DNA of 64,000 nucleotides from Dromiciops gliroides (Eukaryota; Chordata; Mammalia; Microbiotheria; Microbiotheriidae): contig NC_057861.1 of assembly GCF_019393635.1 (NCBI RefSeq), forward strand, positions 543,378,211 through 543,442,210, in the 5' to 3' direction. Position numbers and translations under genes: made by a program. Below, piece by piece: positions 22,451 to 33,430 of the stretch. The number at the start of each line of letters is the position of its first letter. The first letter of the stretch is position 1. The notes beneath the pieces were generated by a model, which was not told where the DNA came from, made no database searches, and was given only the letters and a program-made list of their open reading frames with translations.

Positions 22451-22575
22451 TTAGCACCTAGTTAGCAAAAAAAGACTAAAATAGGAAACTACCACTAGAT
22501 GGCAGCACGCCCCACTCAAGCAACTGGAAAAAAATGAGTTCTCCCCAGAGGACAGAGCCTTCCTCAATTCTCCAA
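22451..22575 (-). CDS. candidate terminal OTOA exon (GPI-signal tail)
   Basis: Following an acceptor-like TATGATAAATTCAG on the minus strand, 125 nt stay open to TAA at 22453-22451. The phase needed after exon K is satisfied: T plus TT gives Phe. The 40 residues include small residues (LSSGENSFFSS and CLSGACC) followed by HLVVVSYFSLFLLTRC, a layout expected of a GPI-attachment signal. Against this, the human tail I recall has a different sequence, the polypyrimidine tract lies among TTTA/TTTG repeats, and a one-in-three phase match is weak evidence. The tail is expected to evolve fast, so similarity cannot decide it. Confidence 0.3.
22492..22508 (+). promoter_or_regulatory. CTCF-like motif
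   Basis: CCACTAGATGGCAGCAC fits the CTCF core (CCASYAGRKGGCRSY) at most positions. It overlaps the candidate OTOA terminal exon. Confidence 0.4.
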
Positions 22576-22599
22576 CTGAATTTATCATAAAATAAATAA

Positions 22600-24115
22600 A
22601 CAAACAAACAAATAAGTTGAGGGTAGGGCACGAGTTTGGAGAAGCTTGATATAGGGCATGAGAAATGCCAGTTGTGACTCTGTATGATATGATCTGTAGT
22701 CCCCCATCCTGGCTACCCTCCTCTAGGCAAGTTCTACATAACATTCCAGATGTGGATTTTATCAGGGGAAAGTATAACATGACTATCAACCCCCTTGTTT
22801 GGCAAAACATGGCACTGATGCAGAATTTGTGGGGTTTGGTTTGGTTTTTTGCCTTTTGTTTCTCATTTTGAGCTCTTGGTCTAGAACCTTACAATCTTAT
22901 TTTTTTTTCACATGAATTGTTGACTAGCCATACTGCCCACACCATAGAATTTGTAAAGAAATGTTTTTTATCCTAAGTGCTTTACATTTATTCTTATGAA
23001 ATTTTAGTTTATTTGATCCACTTCATCATTCTAGTTTACTGACCTTTTCACACCTTTACTGTCATCTAACATGCTAGCTCTCCCTCCCAGCTTCATAGCA
23101 ACTGCAAATTTGACAAATATAACATCTCTCTTTTCATCTATCATGGATAAAAATATTGGAAAACACAGGCCAAGTACAGATCCCTGGGGCCTTCTATTGG
23201 AAACTTCACTCCAAGTTGACATTGGCCTGTCAAGCCATTGGTTTGGATTATCCAATCAATTCTGAATCCACCCAAACAAATAAACAAACAAATAAATCTG
23301 TGTGTATCTGTCCACAAGGATGGCATGTGAGACTTAGTCAAGTGCCTTGTAACTTGTAAATCTCTAAATAATTTGGAAGTATCTTTTTTTTTTAAGTATC
23401 TTTACTATTATTGTTAAAGCAACTAAAATAGAGATAGGCAACAGAAGAACCAAAAAAGAAGCCAGCAGTCAGGAAATCAGGGAATTATTCAGGGGTGCAC
23501 ATAGCTCTAACCATATTGGAGAAGAACACAGGTTGCTGAGCAACACTGGAGCTCTCTCTCTCTCTGGCTTCCTCCTAACAACAGGTTGGGGCATGTTAAA
23601 CTATTACCCATGAAACTTCTCTCCCTTAAAATAAAAAGATCACTGGGATCCAAAAATTGTTTCCAAAGTTTTCCTCTTATTAATCAAATTCAGTTAGAAT
23701 AAAAATTCTATAACCAAAAACCTTATAAACCTTCATCAATGGCCCACTGAGCTGAAACAGCAGTACAACCAAATTCCAGTACAGCCAATGAATGGAGATG
23801 ATTCCTGTGTATTTAATGCTTGGAGATTTGTCCTATGTAGACAACAGATCACAGTAAATTATTAACTTCCTGAAACTAGGTAGGCAGGAAGGAGGAGAAT
23901 GGGACAACCCCAGCTCTCATATATATCTGCCTCTTTATTCCAAAACATGGACAATGTGCCAACTCATTCTTTCCTCATAGAAAAGCAAGCCTAGCCTGAA
24001 GAGATCAAGTCTTTTTGATTTCTGCAAAGAAATATATATGCCACCCTCTACTCTCACCACCTCCACCATTCCCCCAACATCACATCACTTGCTTCTTCAG
24101 CAAAGTATTAATTCC
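22600..24115. other. no confidently recognised feature
   Basis: Unique-looking, with short (CAAA)n/(AAAT)n stretches (22590-22615, 23275-23295). No splice-supported exon. Confidence 0.4.
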
Positions 24116-24124
24116 ACCAATTCA

Positions 24125-24310
24125 ATCAATTTTGTTTGTCCTTTGTTCTTGAAGAGGACTATGATACCAGGGAGGTGATGTCATGACTTGCAGGGAACTG
24201 GATTTAAGTGAGGCAGAGCTGTTCAAAGTCAACAGCTTCATTCTCTCCTTTGGAGCCGACTGGGTCCAGTGGCAAGATATACATCAGGACAATTGGAGAT
24301 TGCAACTACT
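24125..24310 (+). repeat. unnamed marsupial repeat (same family as 16505)
   Basis: TTTGTCCTTTGTTCTTGAAG, then GGGTCCAGTGGCAAGATATA and CATCAGGACAATTGGAGAT. Confidence 0.6.
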
Positions 24311-24339
24311 TAGTCACTGAGAGACACCATGGCATAGTG

Positions 24340-24440
24340 GAAATCAATTCATATGAATTTATTAAGCACCTACTACGTCTAGGCACTCTATTATGTTTTG
24401 GAAATACAAAGAATGAAATAATACCTACTCTCCAGGAATT
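24340..24440 (-). repeat. L2 3' end fragment (antisense)
   Basis: GAATTTATTAAGCACCTACT and TCTAGGCACTC. Confidence 0.58.
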
Positions 24441-24444
24441 TGAA

Positions 24445-25680
24445 GCAATGAAAGCAGACATTGTATGAATTCCAATTTTTGACAGTTCTGTCTTTTTAAG
24501 GACCCAGAAAGGCACATGTGCCAACCCACTATTAAAGAGACACTGTGCTCTACCCAGCTTGCCTTCCTGTCAAATCCACTGAAAAACCCAGAGATACCAC
24601 ACTCTAATAATTTCTCTGGAATTTTTTACTTATCCTTGTCTCTTCACATCCCTCCTATTCCCATTTCCCTCTGTTTACTCCATTGTTCCCTCTCTGCAAA
24701 TTGTATCCACAGGTCATTTTCTAGTACACCTTCTGTGGGGTAAGCCTGACTTTGGGTCTCCAACAGAATTTTGCTTTATTAACCATACATAGTTTTCAAT
24801 AAATAGGTCATTGACTGGGATTTAGAAATATTTCTTTTCACATAAATATTTCTGTCATAGTTTCATTTTTTCTTTGACCAACACTTAAATAGAGTTTTGT
24901 TTTAGATGATACAGTCTCTCTAAAGGAACACTTTCCCAAAGGAAGTGGAGATGCAGACTCTTTTGGATATATGATGCTTCTCTTCTTTAAACTTCCTCAA
25001 CTCTAGTTTTCAAATAGCTCCTAACTGAAAATGCCATTAGGCAAACAAAAATGGTGGCATTTCTATTGTTTATGATCCAAATGATCTGTACTTGGATGTC
25101 CTGGGGGAGGTTTTCTGTATTCCGAGGAGTCCAGAAGTCCCTTTGTATAAAATGCTACATGATTTAGGTATCACTAGCTTTTATCCATATATGCAGGATA
25201 ATAATGTCTCTTTTCATAAAATTTCCAAAGTAATATTTGGTTTGAGTCGATACTTAAGGTGCTAGTGAAGAGGAAGGAGAAATAACACCAGATTTTCTTC
25301 TAGCAGCTTTGATTCTATTTTAGCTTCTGAGTAGGTATCTAACACCTGTCCCACCTTTTCCTTCTCATCTCTTTTCCCTCTTCTCTAAAAAAAAAAACAA
25401 AACCCTATATAGGGAGACGGGGGTTGGGGAAAAGAGTATAAACAAGATTGAGGAAAAGATTCATGGAATTCCTCCTTTTCTTCCCTCTCCTTTTCAATAT
25501 TGATTCAGGTTATTTTTAGAATATCGATACAAATATACATATGTATCAATGATCAAATCAAGTCAATATGTATATCTATATGTTTGTATTCTAGAAATAA
25601 CAACTTGAATCATTATTTTATGTGGGACAGGAAAGAAAAAAGAGGGAATTGCCATAACTGTCTTCCCTAATCTTGATCAT
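24445..25680. other. no recognisable feature
   Basis: 1.2 kb of A/T-rich DNA. An A-run at 25386-25398 and short ATAT stretches only. Confidence 0.5.
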
Positions 25681-25689
25681 GTTTATATT

Positions 25690-26070
25690 AAGCAGATTTA
25701 TGAAGCACCTACCACATGCCAGGCACTCTGTTAAACTCTAGGAGTACAAAGAAGGGCAAAACCAGTTTCAAGGAATTCACATACTAATGGGGAAAACAAT
25801 ATGCAAACAATTATATACAAACAAGATAGGTAAGTAGATAGATATAGATATATACACATATACACATACACATACCATATACATATATATTAAATTGGAG
25901 ATAATCTAAGAGGGAAGGCAAAGGGAAAGGCTTCCTGCAGAAAGGGATGTTAGCTGAGACCTGAACAAAATCAGGGAAGTGAGGAGGCAAAGAAAGAGGG
26001 AGAGAATTCCAAACATGGGGACCACCCAGTGAAACTGCATGGCCTCAAGATATGAATATATAGTACTAGA
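25690..26070 (-). repeat. L2 LINE fragment (antisense)
   Basis: Begins GATTTATGAAGCACCTACCA and continues past GGGAAAGGCTTCCTGCAGAA at 25922-25941. A (GATATA/CATA)n stretch lies inside. Confidence 0.65.
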
Positions 26071-26119
26071 CCTGTGACTTCTTTGGTATAAACAACTTCT
26101 AGTGAGAAAAGTATTTCTT

Positions 26120-26270
26120 TTTTTTTTTTTTTTAAGTGAGGCAATTGGGGTTAAGTGACTTGCCCAGGGTCACACAGCTAGTAAGTGTTAAGTGTCTGAG
26201 GCCGAATTTGAACTCAGGTACTCCTGACTCCAGGGCCGGTGCTCTATCCACTGCACCACCTAGCTACCCC
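26120..26270 (-). repeat. CORE-SINE, type A
   Basis: Flanked by the perfect 13-bp duplication AAAAGTATTTCTT at 26107-26119 and 26271-26283, with a T-run of about 19. Confidence 0.94.
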
Positions 26271-26309
26271 AAAAGTATTTCTTCTAATGCATAAAGGCAA
26301 CTACTTGAC

Positions 26310-26460
26310 ACTTTATAGTTTTAAAGAATGTCCCAAAGCACTGAGGTTTGGTGAGTTACCCATATTCGCATAGCCTGCAGACACAAGAAGTGAGATGAGC
26401 CCAGGTCTTGACTCCAAGGACAGCTCTCTCTCCACTACATCATGCTGCCTCTGATATCTA
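26310..26460 (-). repeat. MIR-family SINE fragment
   Basis: Contains GTGAGTTACCCATATTCGCA, then AGGTCTTGACTCCAAGGACA. Weak. Confidence 0.4.
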
Positions 26461-26837
26461 TCCCACATCATTTACTTTTTTACTCTCAGTGACCCATGAA
26501 CTATATCCCATGAACTAAAAGTACATTCAAAGAAGGGGGGAAAATACCAATTCAGGGAGGTGAGTCCTAGGTGAGTATGATATCCAAGGTCAACTCTAGA
26601 TGGATGAGGGACCTTGTGCAAACTATATAGTATCTCTCCTCTCTTCCATACAACAACTCCCTATCGACATTTTCCTCCAGATGAAATCTGGTTAAAATGA
26701 AAAATCAAAGGCAGTCTTTAAGGAGAAGAGTAATCGTGAAGCTTAATGAGTATGGGGGAAGGGCATGATATAATTCCATTTGCTTTGCCTTAATTGATGG
26801 CAGCCTGTATTTTTTCTTTCAAAAGGATTGATCTTGG

Positions 26838-26996
26838 GTCAGCTAGGTGGCGCAGTGGATAGAGCACCGGCCCTGGAGTCAGGAGTACATACCTGAGTTC
26901 AAATCTGACCTCAGACACTTAACAATTACTAGCTGTGTGACCCTGGGCAAGTCACTTAACCCCAATTGCCTCACTAAAACAAAACAAAACAAAAAG
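26838..26996 (+). repeat. CORE-SINE, type A (first of a tandem pair)
   Basis: Left flank AAAAGGATTGATCTTG (26821-26836). The (CAAAA)n tail is followed by a diverged copy of the same flank (AAAAGAATTGATCATG). Confidence 0.9.
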
Positions 26997-27008
26997 AATT
27001 GATCATGT

Positions 27009-27134
27009 GGATAGAGCACTGGCCCTGGAGTCAGGAGTACCTGAGTTCAAATCTGGCCTCAGACACTTAATACTTAAATAGCTGTGTGACCCTGGGCAAG
27101 TCACTTAACCCCAATTACCTCATTAAAAAAAAAA
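27009..27134 (+). repeat. CORE-SINE, type A, 5'-truncated (second of the pair)
   Basis: Starts abruptly at GTGGATAGAGCACTGG, lacking the first 20 or so bases, and ends with an A-tail and then AAAAGGATTGATCTTG, the same sequence as left of the first SINE. Confidence 0.9.
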
Positions 27135-27477
27135 AAGGATTGATCTTGTGCACACTCATGAAAAAAGATCTATTTTATTGCCAGCTGGAAGAAGCTAACT
27201 CCCTTGTCTTAAGTCACAAGCTAGCCAATAGACACTACAGGTAAATGCCACCCCCCCAAAAAGCCACCAACTTGAGACCTTAGTGTTTAGCCTAATTTGC
27301 CATATTTTAGGAATAATTTGGCCAAGGAAAGAGAAGGGTGAAGGACTGCCTGAAATTTGTTGGGCACTAAGTGGAGAACATCACCCTGTCTCTCATAATC
27401 TCTCTGGTGCAGTATACTGCATATGTGTGTGTGTTGTAGGGAGGAGAAAAGAAGGACAGAAACATAGTTTTGCTTAC

Positions 27478-27673
27478 AGTCAGAGGAAGGGGAATGTGTA
27501 ATGGGGGTGGTGCCCATGTTCAGTGGCGCCTCGAGCTGGGAGCTGGTCTTGGCGCCATCTAGTGCCAACTGGAGACTCTGCAGCTGCAACATGTTGAGGT
27601 GTCTCCGCTGGGGCTCTGTCACCCAGGCAGCATTCTCAGGACCCAAACTGGAGATCTGCTCTGGAGACAGTTC
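27478..27673 (-). CDS. OTOA: OTOA exon K (penultimate or last coding exon)
   Basis: A 196-nt exon. The acceptor is CCATCCTCCAG (27674 rightward) and the donor is predicted at GACT|GTAAGC (27477). It encodes [20 protein letters not shown], then [17 protein letters not shown], then a poorly conserved Thr/Ser/Pro-rich stretch ending THSPSSD. In family members this region is followed by a short hydrophobic GPI signal. Reading on past the donor stays open to 27287, but gives a low-complexity, non-hydrophobic tail, so I favour the splice. A CTCF-like motif lies within the codons (27550-27566). Confidence 0.88.
27550..27566 (-). promoter_or_regulatory. CTCF-like motif inside OTOA exon K
   Basis: On the minus strand GGCACTAGATGGCGCCA, matching the CTCF core closely. 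It faces the motif at 22492-22508. Confidence 0.4.
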
Positions 27674-27868
27674 CTGGAGGATGGTAAAGAAGAAAAACAC
27701 CCTCAGAACCTGGCACCTCATACTTCAAAAACTAGAGGTCTTTAGAGCTACATTTTTTTCTATCAACTGTTGTGCAGACCCTGACAAAGAACTTCCTTCC
27801 AACTACCCCATGCTCTTTCTTTGCTCTACTGAATACTCAGTTCACATTTCTAAGCTGTTATTCTGTAC

Positions 27869-28215
27869 CAGGTGTTCTTAACCTGGGGTCCATGAACTTT
27901 AAAAAAAATTGATAGGGGACAGCTAGGTGGCACAGTGGATAAAATACCAGCCCTGTATTCAGGAGGACCTGAGTTCAAATCCAGCCTCAGACACTTGACA
28001 CTTACTAGCTGTGTGACCCTGGGCAAGTCACTTAACCCTCATTGCCCCACAAAAAAATTTTTTTTAATTGATAACTGTATTCGTTATAATTAATTTTCTC
28101 AGTGAATCTATGTATTTTAGTTTATTCATCCAACTACATTATTCTAAGAAAGGGTTCAGTGGCTCCCCTAGACTGCCAAAGTGACCCAGCACACAAAAAA
28201 GGTTAATATATAATC
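27869..28215 (+). repeat. hAT-like MITE remnant, split by a SINE
   Basis: Starts CCAGGTGTTCTTAACCTGGG and GTCCATGAACTT, and ends with AAAAAAGGTTAAT. The reverse form is found at 50906-51412. The 3' inverted terminus is eroded. Confidence 0.55.
27915..28065 (+). repeat. CORE-SINE, type B
   Basis: AATTGATA lies on both sides (27907-27914 and 28066-28073). Inserted in the MITE remnant. Confidence 0.9.
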
Positions 28216-28219
28216 TTAG

Positions 28220-28345
28220 CAACTTTGAACAAAGCAGTTAAACTCAACAAACATTAAGTGCCCAATGTATTCAAAGTACTGGAGATACAAAGACAGAGAT
28301 ATCAGCAACTGTTTTCAGGGAGCTTATGATCTAATAAAAGGGTAC
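28220..28345 (-). repeat. L2 3' end fragment (antisense)
   Basis: AACAAACATTAAGTGCCCAA and GGGAGCTTATGATCTAATAA. Confidence 0.5.
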
Positions 28346-28499
28346 ACACATACACAAATAACTGATGCAAAGGAGAACCTCTGTTTCTTCATGTATAAAA
28401 TAGGGATAGTATTATTGGTACTACCTTCTTTCACAGGGTTCTTGTGAGGCTCAAATAAAATAATATGTCTAAGAACACTTTTTAAAAGATGCTACACAA

Positions 28500-29275
28500 A
28501 TATAACAAAAATGGAAAATATTGGATGTTGAAGGGGGTGTGAGAAAGCTGGGATGCTAATCCACTGTTGGTGGAGTTGTGAAAAGATCCAACCATTCTGG
28601 AGAGCAATTTGGAACTATCCCCAAAGGGTTACAGAATTGTGCATACCCTCTGATCCAGCAATACCACTGCTAGGTTTATATCCCAAAGACATCTCCAAAA
28701 AGAGAAAAAGACCTATCTGTATAAAAATATTTTTAGCAGCTCTTTTTGTGGTGGCTAAGAATTGGAAATCAAAGGAATGCTCATCAATCAGGAAGTGGCT
28801 AAACAAATTTGTATATGATGGTGATGGAATATTATTGTGCTCTAAGAAATGACAAGCAGAATGATTTCAGAACTGATGCATAGTGAAGTAAACAGAACCA
28901 GGAGAACATTGTACACAGTTACAGTAATATTGTTCAATGAAGAACTATGAATAACTTAGCTTTTCTCAACAATACAATGATCCAAGACAATCCCAAAGGA
29001 CTATCAATGAAACATACTATCCACCTCCAAAGAAAGAACTGATACTGATGGAACAGACTAAAACATGCTATTTTTCACTTTCTTTCATTTTTTTCCTTTT
29101 AATCAAGTTTTCTTGTACAAAATGACAATTATGGTAATGTTTTATATAATTATACATGTATAACCCATATCTGATTGCTTGCTGCCTCAGCTATGGGGGA
29201 GAGGAGGGAGGGAAGGAGGGATAAAAATTAGAACCCAAAACTATAAATAAAAATGATTATTACATTAAAAAAGAT
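28500..29275 (+). mobile_element. 5'-truncated L1, second 3'-end subfamily
   Basis: The frame from 28553 encodes an L1 ORF2p C-terminal piece of 99 codons (LIHCWWSCEKIQPFWRAIWN at the start, then VVAKNWKSKE). The 3'UTR differs from the 12-kb L1 and ends AACTATAAATAAAAATG before an A-rich tail. Diverged AAAAGATGCYAC sequences flank it (about 28486 and 29267). Confidence 0.8.
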
Positions 29276-29584
29276 GCCACAATAATTAAGCTACAATTAC
29301 AACTTCAGAGGAAGGATGATGAAAAATGCTACCCAGCTCCTGACAGAGATGCCTAATGAAACATTTCTGGACACACCCAATGTGGGAATTATTTGGCTTG
29401 ACTATGCTTATTTGCTACAAAGGTTTTGTTTTTCCCCTTTTTCTTTCTCAGTGGGGAGGGAGCAATGTGATGGGAGACAAAATAAATGCCTGTTAATTGA
29501 AAAAAAAAGACAATTTTAAATAATTAAGCTATATGCTTTTTTTTTGGTTAGCTATATGCTTAAAAATTTTTTTTTCTTTCAGTT

Positions 29585-29725
29585 TTTTTGGGGGGGCAAT
29601 GAGGGTTAAGTGACTTGCTCAGGGTCACACAGCTAGTAAGTATATAGTGTCTAAGGCTGGATTTGAACTCAGGTCCTCCTGAATCCAGGGCTGGTGCTTT
29701 ATCCACTGTGCCACCTAGCCGTCCC
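29585..29725 (-). repeat. CORE-SINE, type B
   Basis: AGCTATAT flanks both ends. It has a G-run at the tail junction. Confidence 0.88.
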
Positions 29726-30324
29726 AAGCTATATCCTTTCACATAGATATATTAATTGTAATGTTTATGTGTAATTATTACTATTATTATTAATCGCTTC
29801 CATAAAATTTGTATTCTGATACCTTATCATAGTGTGGCGGTAACCCTGGGTTCTATAATGCTATGCTAACAGATTATTATTCTACCAAGAATGTAGGTTT
29901 TACCAAGCAGGAAGGGCTTCTAACATGGTCCTAGAAATAGACCACATCTTCTGTCTGAGTGCCAATCTAAAAAAATAGAAAGACACATCAACAACAGGTT
30001 GGCTATTAGCTGATGAATTCTTTGGCCATGACAACCCATGAAATAGCCAAAAATACAAAGTAGCTCTTAATCCCGTGAAATTGCCTTCACCTTCTCCAGT
30101 AATGGTGGCAGTCAGTCAACGGGCATGGCAAAAAAGGGCTTATTTGCACTCTAGCAACTCAGAATAACTGATGTTCTCGTGAGGAACAGGACATGGCACT
30201 CAAGGTAATTAGTTTAGGAAAAGCAACTAGACCTGATCAAATACATACTGAGAAAAACAAAATCTATTCTAAAGGAGACAATTTAAAAGTTATCCAGAGT
30301 TCAAGTTTTAAAGATATCTCAAAT

Positions 30325-30467
30325 GGGCAGCTAGGTGGCATAGTGAATAAAGCACCAGCCCTGGATTCAGGAGGACCTGAGTTCAAATCTGACCTCAGAC
30401 ACTTGACACTTACTAGCTGTGTGACCCTGGGCAAGTCACTTAACCCTAATTGCCCTGGGGTGGGGGG
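30325..30467 (+). repeat. CORE-SINE, type B
   Basis: Flanked by the perfect 13-bp AAGATATCTCAAA at 30311-30323 and 30468-30480. It lacks an A-tail; the end is GCCCTGGGGTGGGGGG. Confidence 0.92.
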
Positions 30468-31071
30468 AAGATATCTCAAAGAAGAAAAGAAACATAAAGG
30501 AATGAATGGAAGAAGGTCATAGATAAGACTAATCCCCCCCCCCAAAAAGGAGATCAAGAACACATCAGTAACTACTGACTCATAGAGCTACTTTCTTAAC
30601 CTGTATAAATTCTTTGAGAGATTGGTCTATGTACATATCAGGAGTATCCTTGATGAAAATATGAGGAAGGAACTAGAAGAAAGAGGAACCTTTCTTTATT
30701 GATGCTGCATCTTCATGGTTCCACAACCAATGACAGGGATATAACATTTCGCTGTTGTTTCTTGGTTACACAAAAAGCTTTGACTTGCCATAGCAAAATG
30801 CAGTCTTAAAAGCTCTCTTCCAACAAGTTGTCTCCCATGCAAATGTTGCCAGATGCACTGATAAAGATAAATTTGTTCAATAATCTTCTGATTATCATAT
30901 CAAATGGGACATAAAATGGGAAGGCAGATGCTCACCACAAGGTATTAAGGAGAATGTCCTGCACAAAGTGTGAGTGGAGGAATAGTTTACTATAAATAGT
31001 AAGATTCTCCAGATGCTAGTTTTTTGCAGACATTGAGCTGGTTGCATAGAGCCCTAAAACATTATGGAATC

Positions 31072-31243
31072 GGGGCAGCTAGGTGGCACAGTGGATAGAG
31101 AGCACTGGCCCTGGATTCAAGAGGACCTGAGTTCAAATCCAGCCTCAGACACTTGACGCTTAGTAGCTGTGTGACCCTGGGCAAGTCACTTAACCCCAAT
31201 TGCCTCACCAAAACCAAAACCAAAACCAAACAAAACAAAAATC
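31072..31243 (+). repeat. CORE-SINE, mixed type
   Basis: Flanked by the perfect 12-bp CATTATGGAATC at 31060-31071 and 31244-31255, with an (ACCAAA)n tail. Confidence 0.93.
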
Positions 31244-32059
31244 CATTATGGAATCATCTGAATGAAATCCATGACTATTTGAAAGAAGTTGGCCTAGCCA
31301 TCCACACAGCAAATATTTGAAGCACAGAAAATAAAAGTTCATCATGCATGTATATTGTTCAGATTATGACATTCACTTGGGCAGGTTACTTAGTTCATTA
31401 TATATCTTGGGTAGGCACTGGAAATAGACAATGGATTGGGCCCAGAATTGAAGTGGAAGAAGGAAATGGGTTGAGTTACATTTGGGGAATTGTGCAGGGC
31501 TTTTAAAGATACCAAGCTGTGCCCTGCTATCAAAGATTATGTATTTAACACTGATATTTCCTCAGAGATGCTATGGCTACAAATTATGAAAAGCTGTGAT
31601 CTTAGAAAATTAAGAATTACAATTGACCCCAAAGCGATGGAAAGATATGTGTTGGGTAGCCTGCAACATACCATCAGTGATGGTTTGTGCACAAGATGTG
31701 GTACAGAAGACATCAGAGACATACCTTTGACCAGAAAATGTGGTAAACTGAGAATCAGGGGGGAAAAAAGGGTGACCTGAATGTTCCTCTGTTGCCTGCA
31801 AAACATTAGAAGACTTAGAGGAAAGCCAAAAGCATTTAAAGTTCTCCATGGGGGAATCTATGATAGGATATAGACAAAAAAAGGGCATGGAGAGTTTGTG
31901 ATCCACACCAGGGGAGGGAATACCCTCATTGATGAGAACATGGGACCATCAAAGCATCAAAATACGATTTTTATTAGAACATTTTGTACCTCTCTATTGA
32001 ACTTAACATGTGGAATTTTATATTATGTTATAGTTATTTTTGTACTTTTCTTTTCTCCC

Positions 32060-32220
32060 CCACCCCTCCCCTAGATTATAAGCCCTTTGAGGTACAATAC
32101 CATGATGTCTTTCTTTTCTTTGTACTTCTCTCAAGACCTAATACAATGTTTTACATATAGGAGTTTCCAAAATGTGTTTGTTTTTGTTGACTTGCCCTCA
32201 TACTTTTTAAGACTGATAGT
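32060..32220 (+). repeat. L2 3' end fragment
   Basis: GATTATAAGCCCTTTGAGGT, then ACCTAATACAATGTTTTACA. Confidence 0.5.
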
Positions 32221-32224
32221 TAAC

Positions 32225-33430
32225 AAAAAGGGAAAAGAACCTATTTGTACAAAAATATTTATACCAGCTCTTTTTGTGGTGGCAAAGAATTGAAAATTGA
32301 GGGAATGTTTATCAATTGGCTAAATAAGCCATGGTATATGATTGGGTTTTTTTTTCCCTAGTACAATTGGTTTATTAGTATAGCATGAATTTGCCAATAA
32401 ATAGGGTCTCAGCTTCCTCATCAATAGTTAAGTCCCTGAGATTAGGCTTTCAGATCTTTTTTTTTCCATAAAAGCATTTTATTATTTTCCAGTTACATGT
32501 AGAGATAGTTTTCAACATTTGTTTTTATAAGATTTCTAGTTTCAAATTTTTCTCCCTTCCTCCTCCTTCCCCAAGACAGCAAGCAATCTGATATAGGTTA
32601 TATATACAATCACATTAAATGTATTTATGCATTATTCATGCTGTGAAAGAAGAATCAGAGCAAAAAGGAAAAACCTCAAAAAAGAAAAACCAAAAAAAAA
32701 TAGAAATAGTATGGTTCAATCTGCATCTAGATTCCATAATTCTTTTTTTCTGGATTTGGAGAGCATTTTCCATCATGAGTCCCTTGGAACTATCTTGGAC
32801 CATTGTATTGCTGAGAGGAGTTAAGTCTATCACAGCTGATTAACACACAATGTTGTTGATACTGTGTATAATGTTCTCCTGGTTCTGCTTATCTCAGTCA
32901 GCATCAGTTCATGTAAGTCCTTCCAGGTTTCTCTGAAATCTGCCTGCTCATCATTTCTTACAGCACAATAGTATTTCATTACATTCACGTGGTATATGAT
33001 TGTAATGGAATATTATTGTGCTATAAGAAATGACAAGCAGGATGATTTCAGAACTGATGCATAGTGAATTGAACAGAACCAGGAGAACATTGTACACAGT
33101 TACAGCAATATTGTTCGATGAAGAACTGTGAATGACTTAGCTTTTCTCAACAATACAATGATCTAAGACTATCCCAAAGTACTAATGATGAAGCATACTA
33201 TCCACCTCCAGAAAAAGAAATACTGTTTGAATACAGACTAAAGCATGCTATTTTTTACTTTCTTTCATTTTTTCTTTTATTTGAGCCTTCTTGTACAAAA
33301 TGACCAATATGGAAATGTATAACCTATATCTGATTGCTTACCATCTCAGGGAGGGAGACAAGGAGGGAGGGAAGGAGAGTAAGATAGAATTTGGAATTCA
33401 AAACTTTAAGTAAAAATGTCTAAAAAAAGA
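32225..33430 (+). mobile_element. L1 3' part (second subfamily), host of a nested L1
   Basis: 32225-32344 and 33003-33430 are continuous L1 sequence when the insertion at 32345-32989 is taken out: an ORF2p C-terminal piece (LFVVAKN) followed by GTAATGGAATATTATTGTGC and a 3'UTR like that at 28.5-29.3 kb. Confidence 0.85.
32345..32989 (-). mobile_element. nested L1 with probable 3' transduction
   Basis: Flanked by TGGTATATGATTG at 32332-32344 and 32990-33002. Minus strand: a 5'-truncated L1 end (32989 to about 32466) with its own A-run (32465-32457), then about 100 bp unrelated to L1 (32456-32356) containing AATAAA (reverse of 32371-32376), then a second A-run (32355-32347). Confidence 0.85.

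Larger units (their letters stand above)
29940..31900 (+). pseudogene. RTE-clade LINE reverse-transcriptase relic
   Basis: Broken frames follow the RTE order. GKATRPDQIHTE at about 30214-30249 matches the SGKAPGPDQI motif. KFFERLVYVHIRSILDEN at about 30608-30660 corresponds to the YK-FE--L motif. The C-terminal part at 31490-31780 (CRAFKDTKL, then DPKAMERYVLGSLQHTISDG) corresponds to the RAMERRMLG region. Stops and frameshifts are frequent. Two SINEs (30325, 31072) interrupt it. Length without them is about 1.6 kb. RTE is the LINE group thought to mobilise MAR1. Confidence 0.75.

Noticed and set aside
27287..27477. Read-through of OTOA exon K to a stop at 27287
   Set aside because: The tail is not hydrophobic and is rich in repeats, while a good donor GTAAGC lies at 27477. 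Kept only as an alternative.
27501..27881. 126-codon plus-strand open frame
   Set aside because: Antisense shadow of OTOA exon K; no splice or family support.
30193..30522. 109-codon plus-strand open frame as a gene
   Set aside because: RTE relic fused by chance to a SINE.
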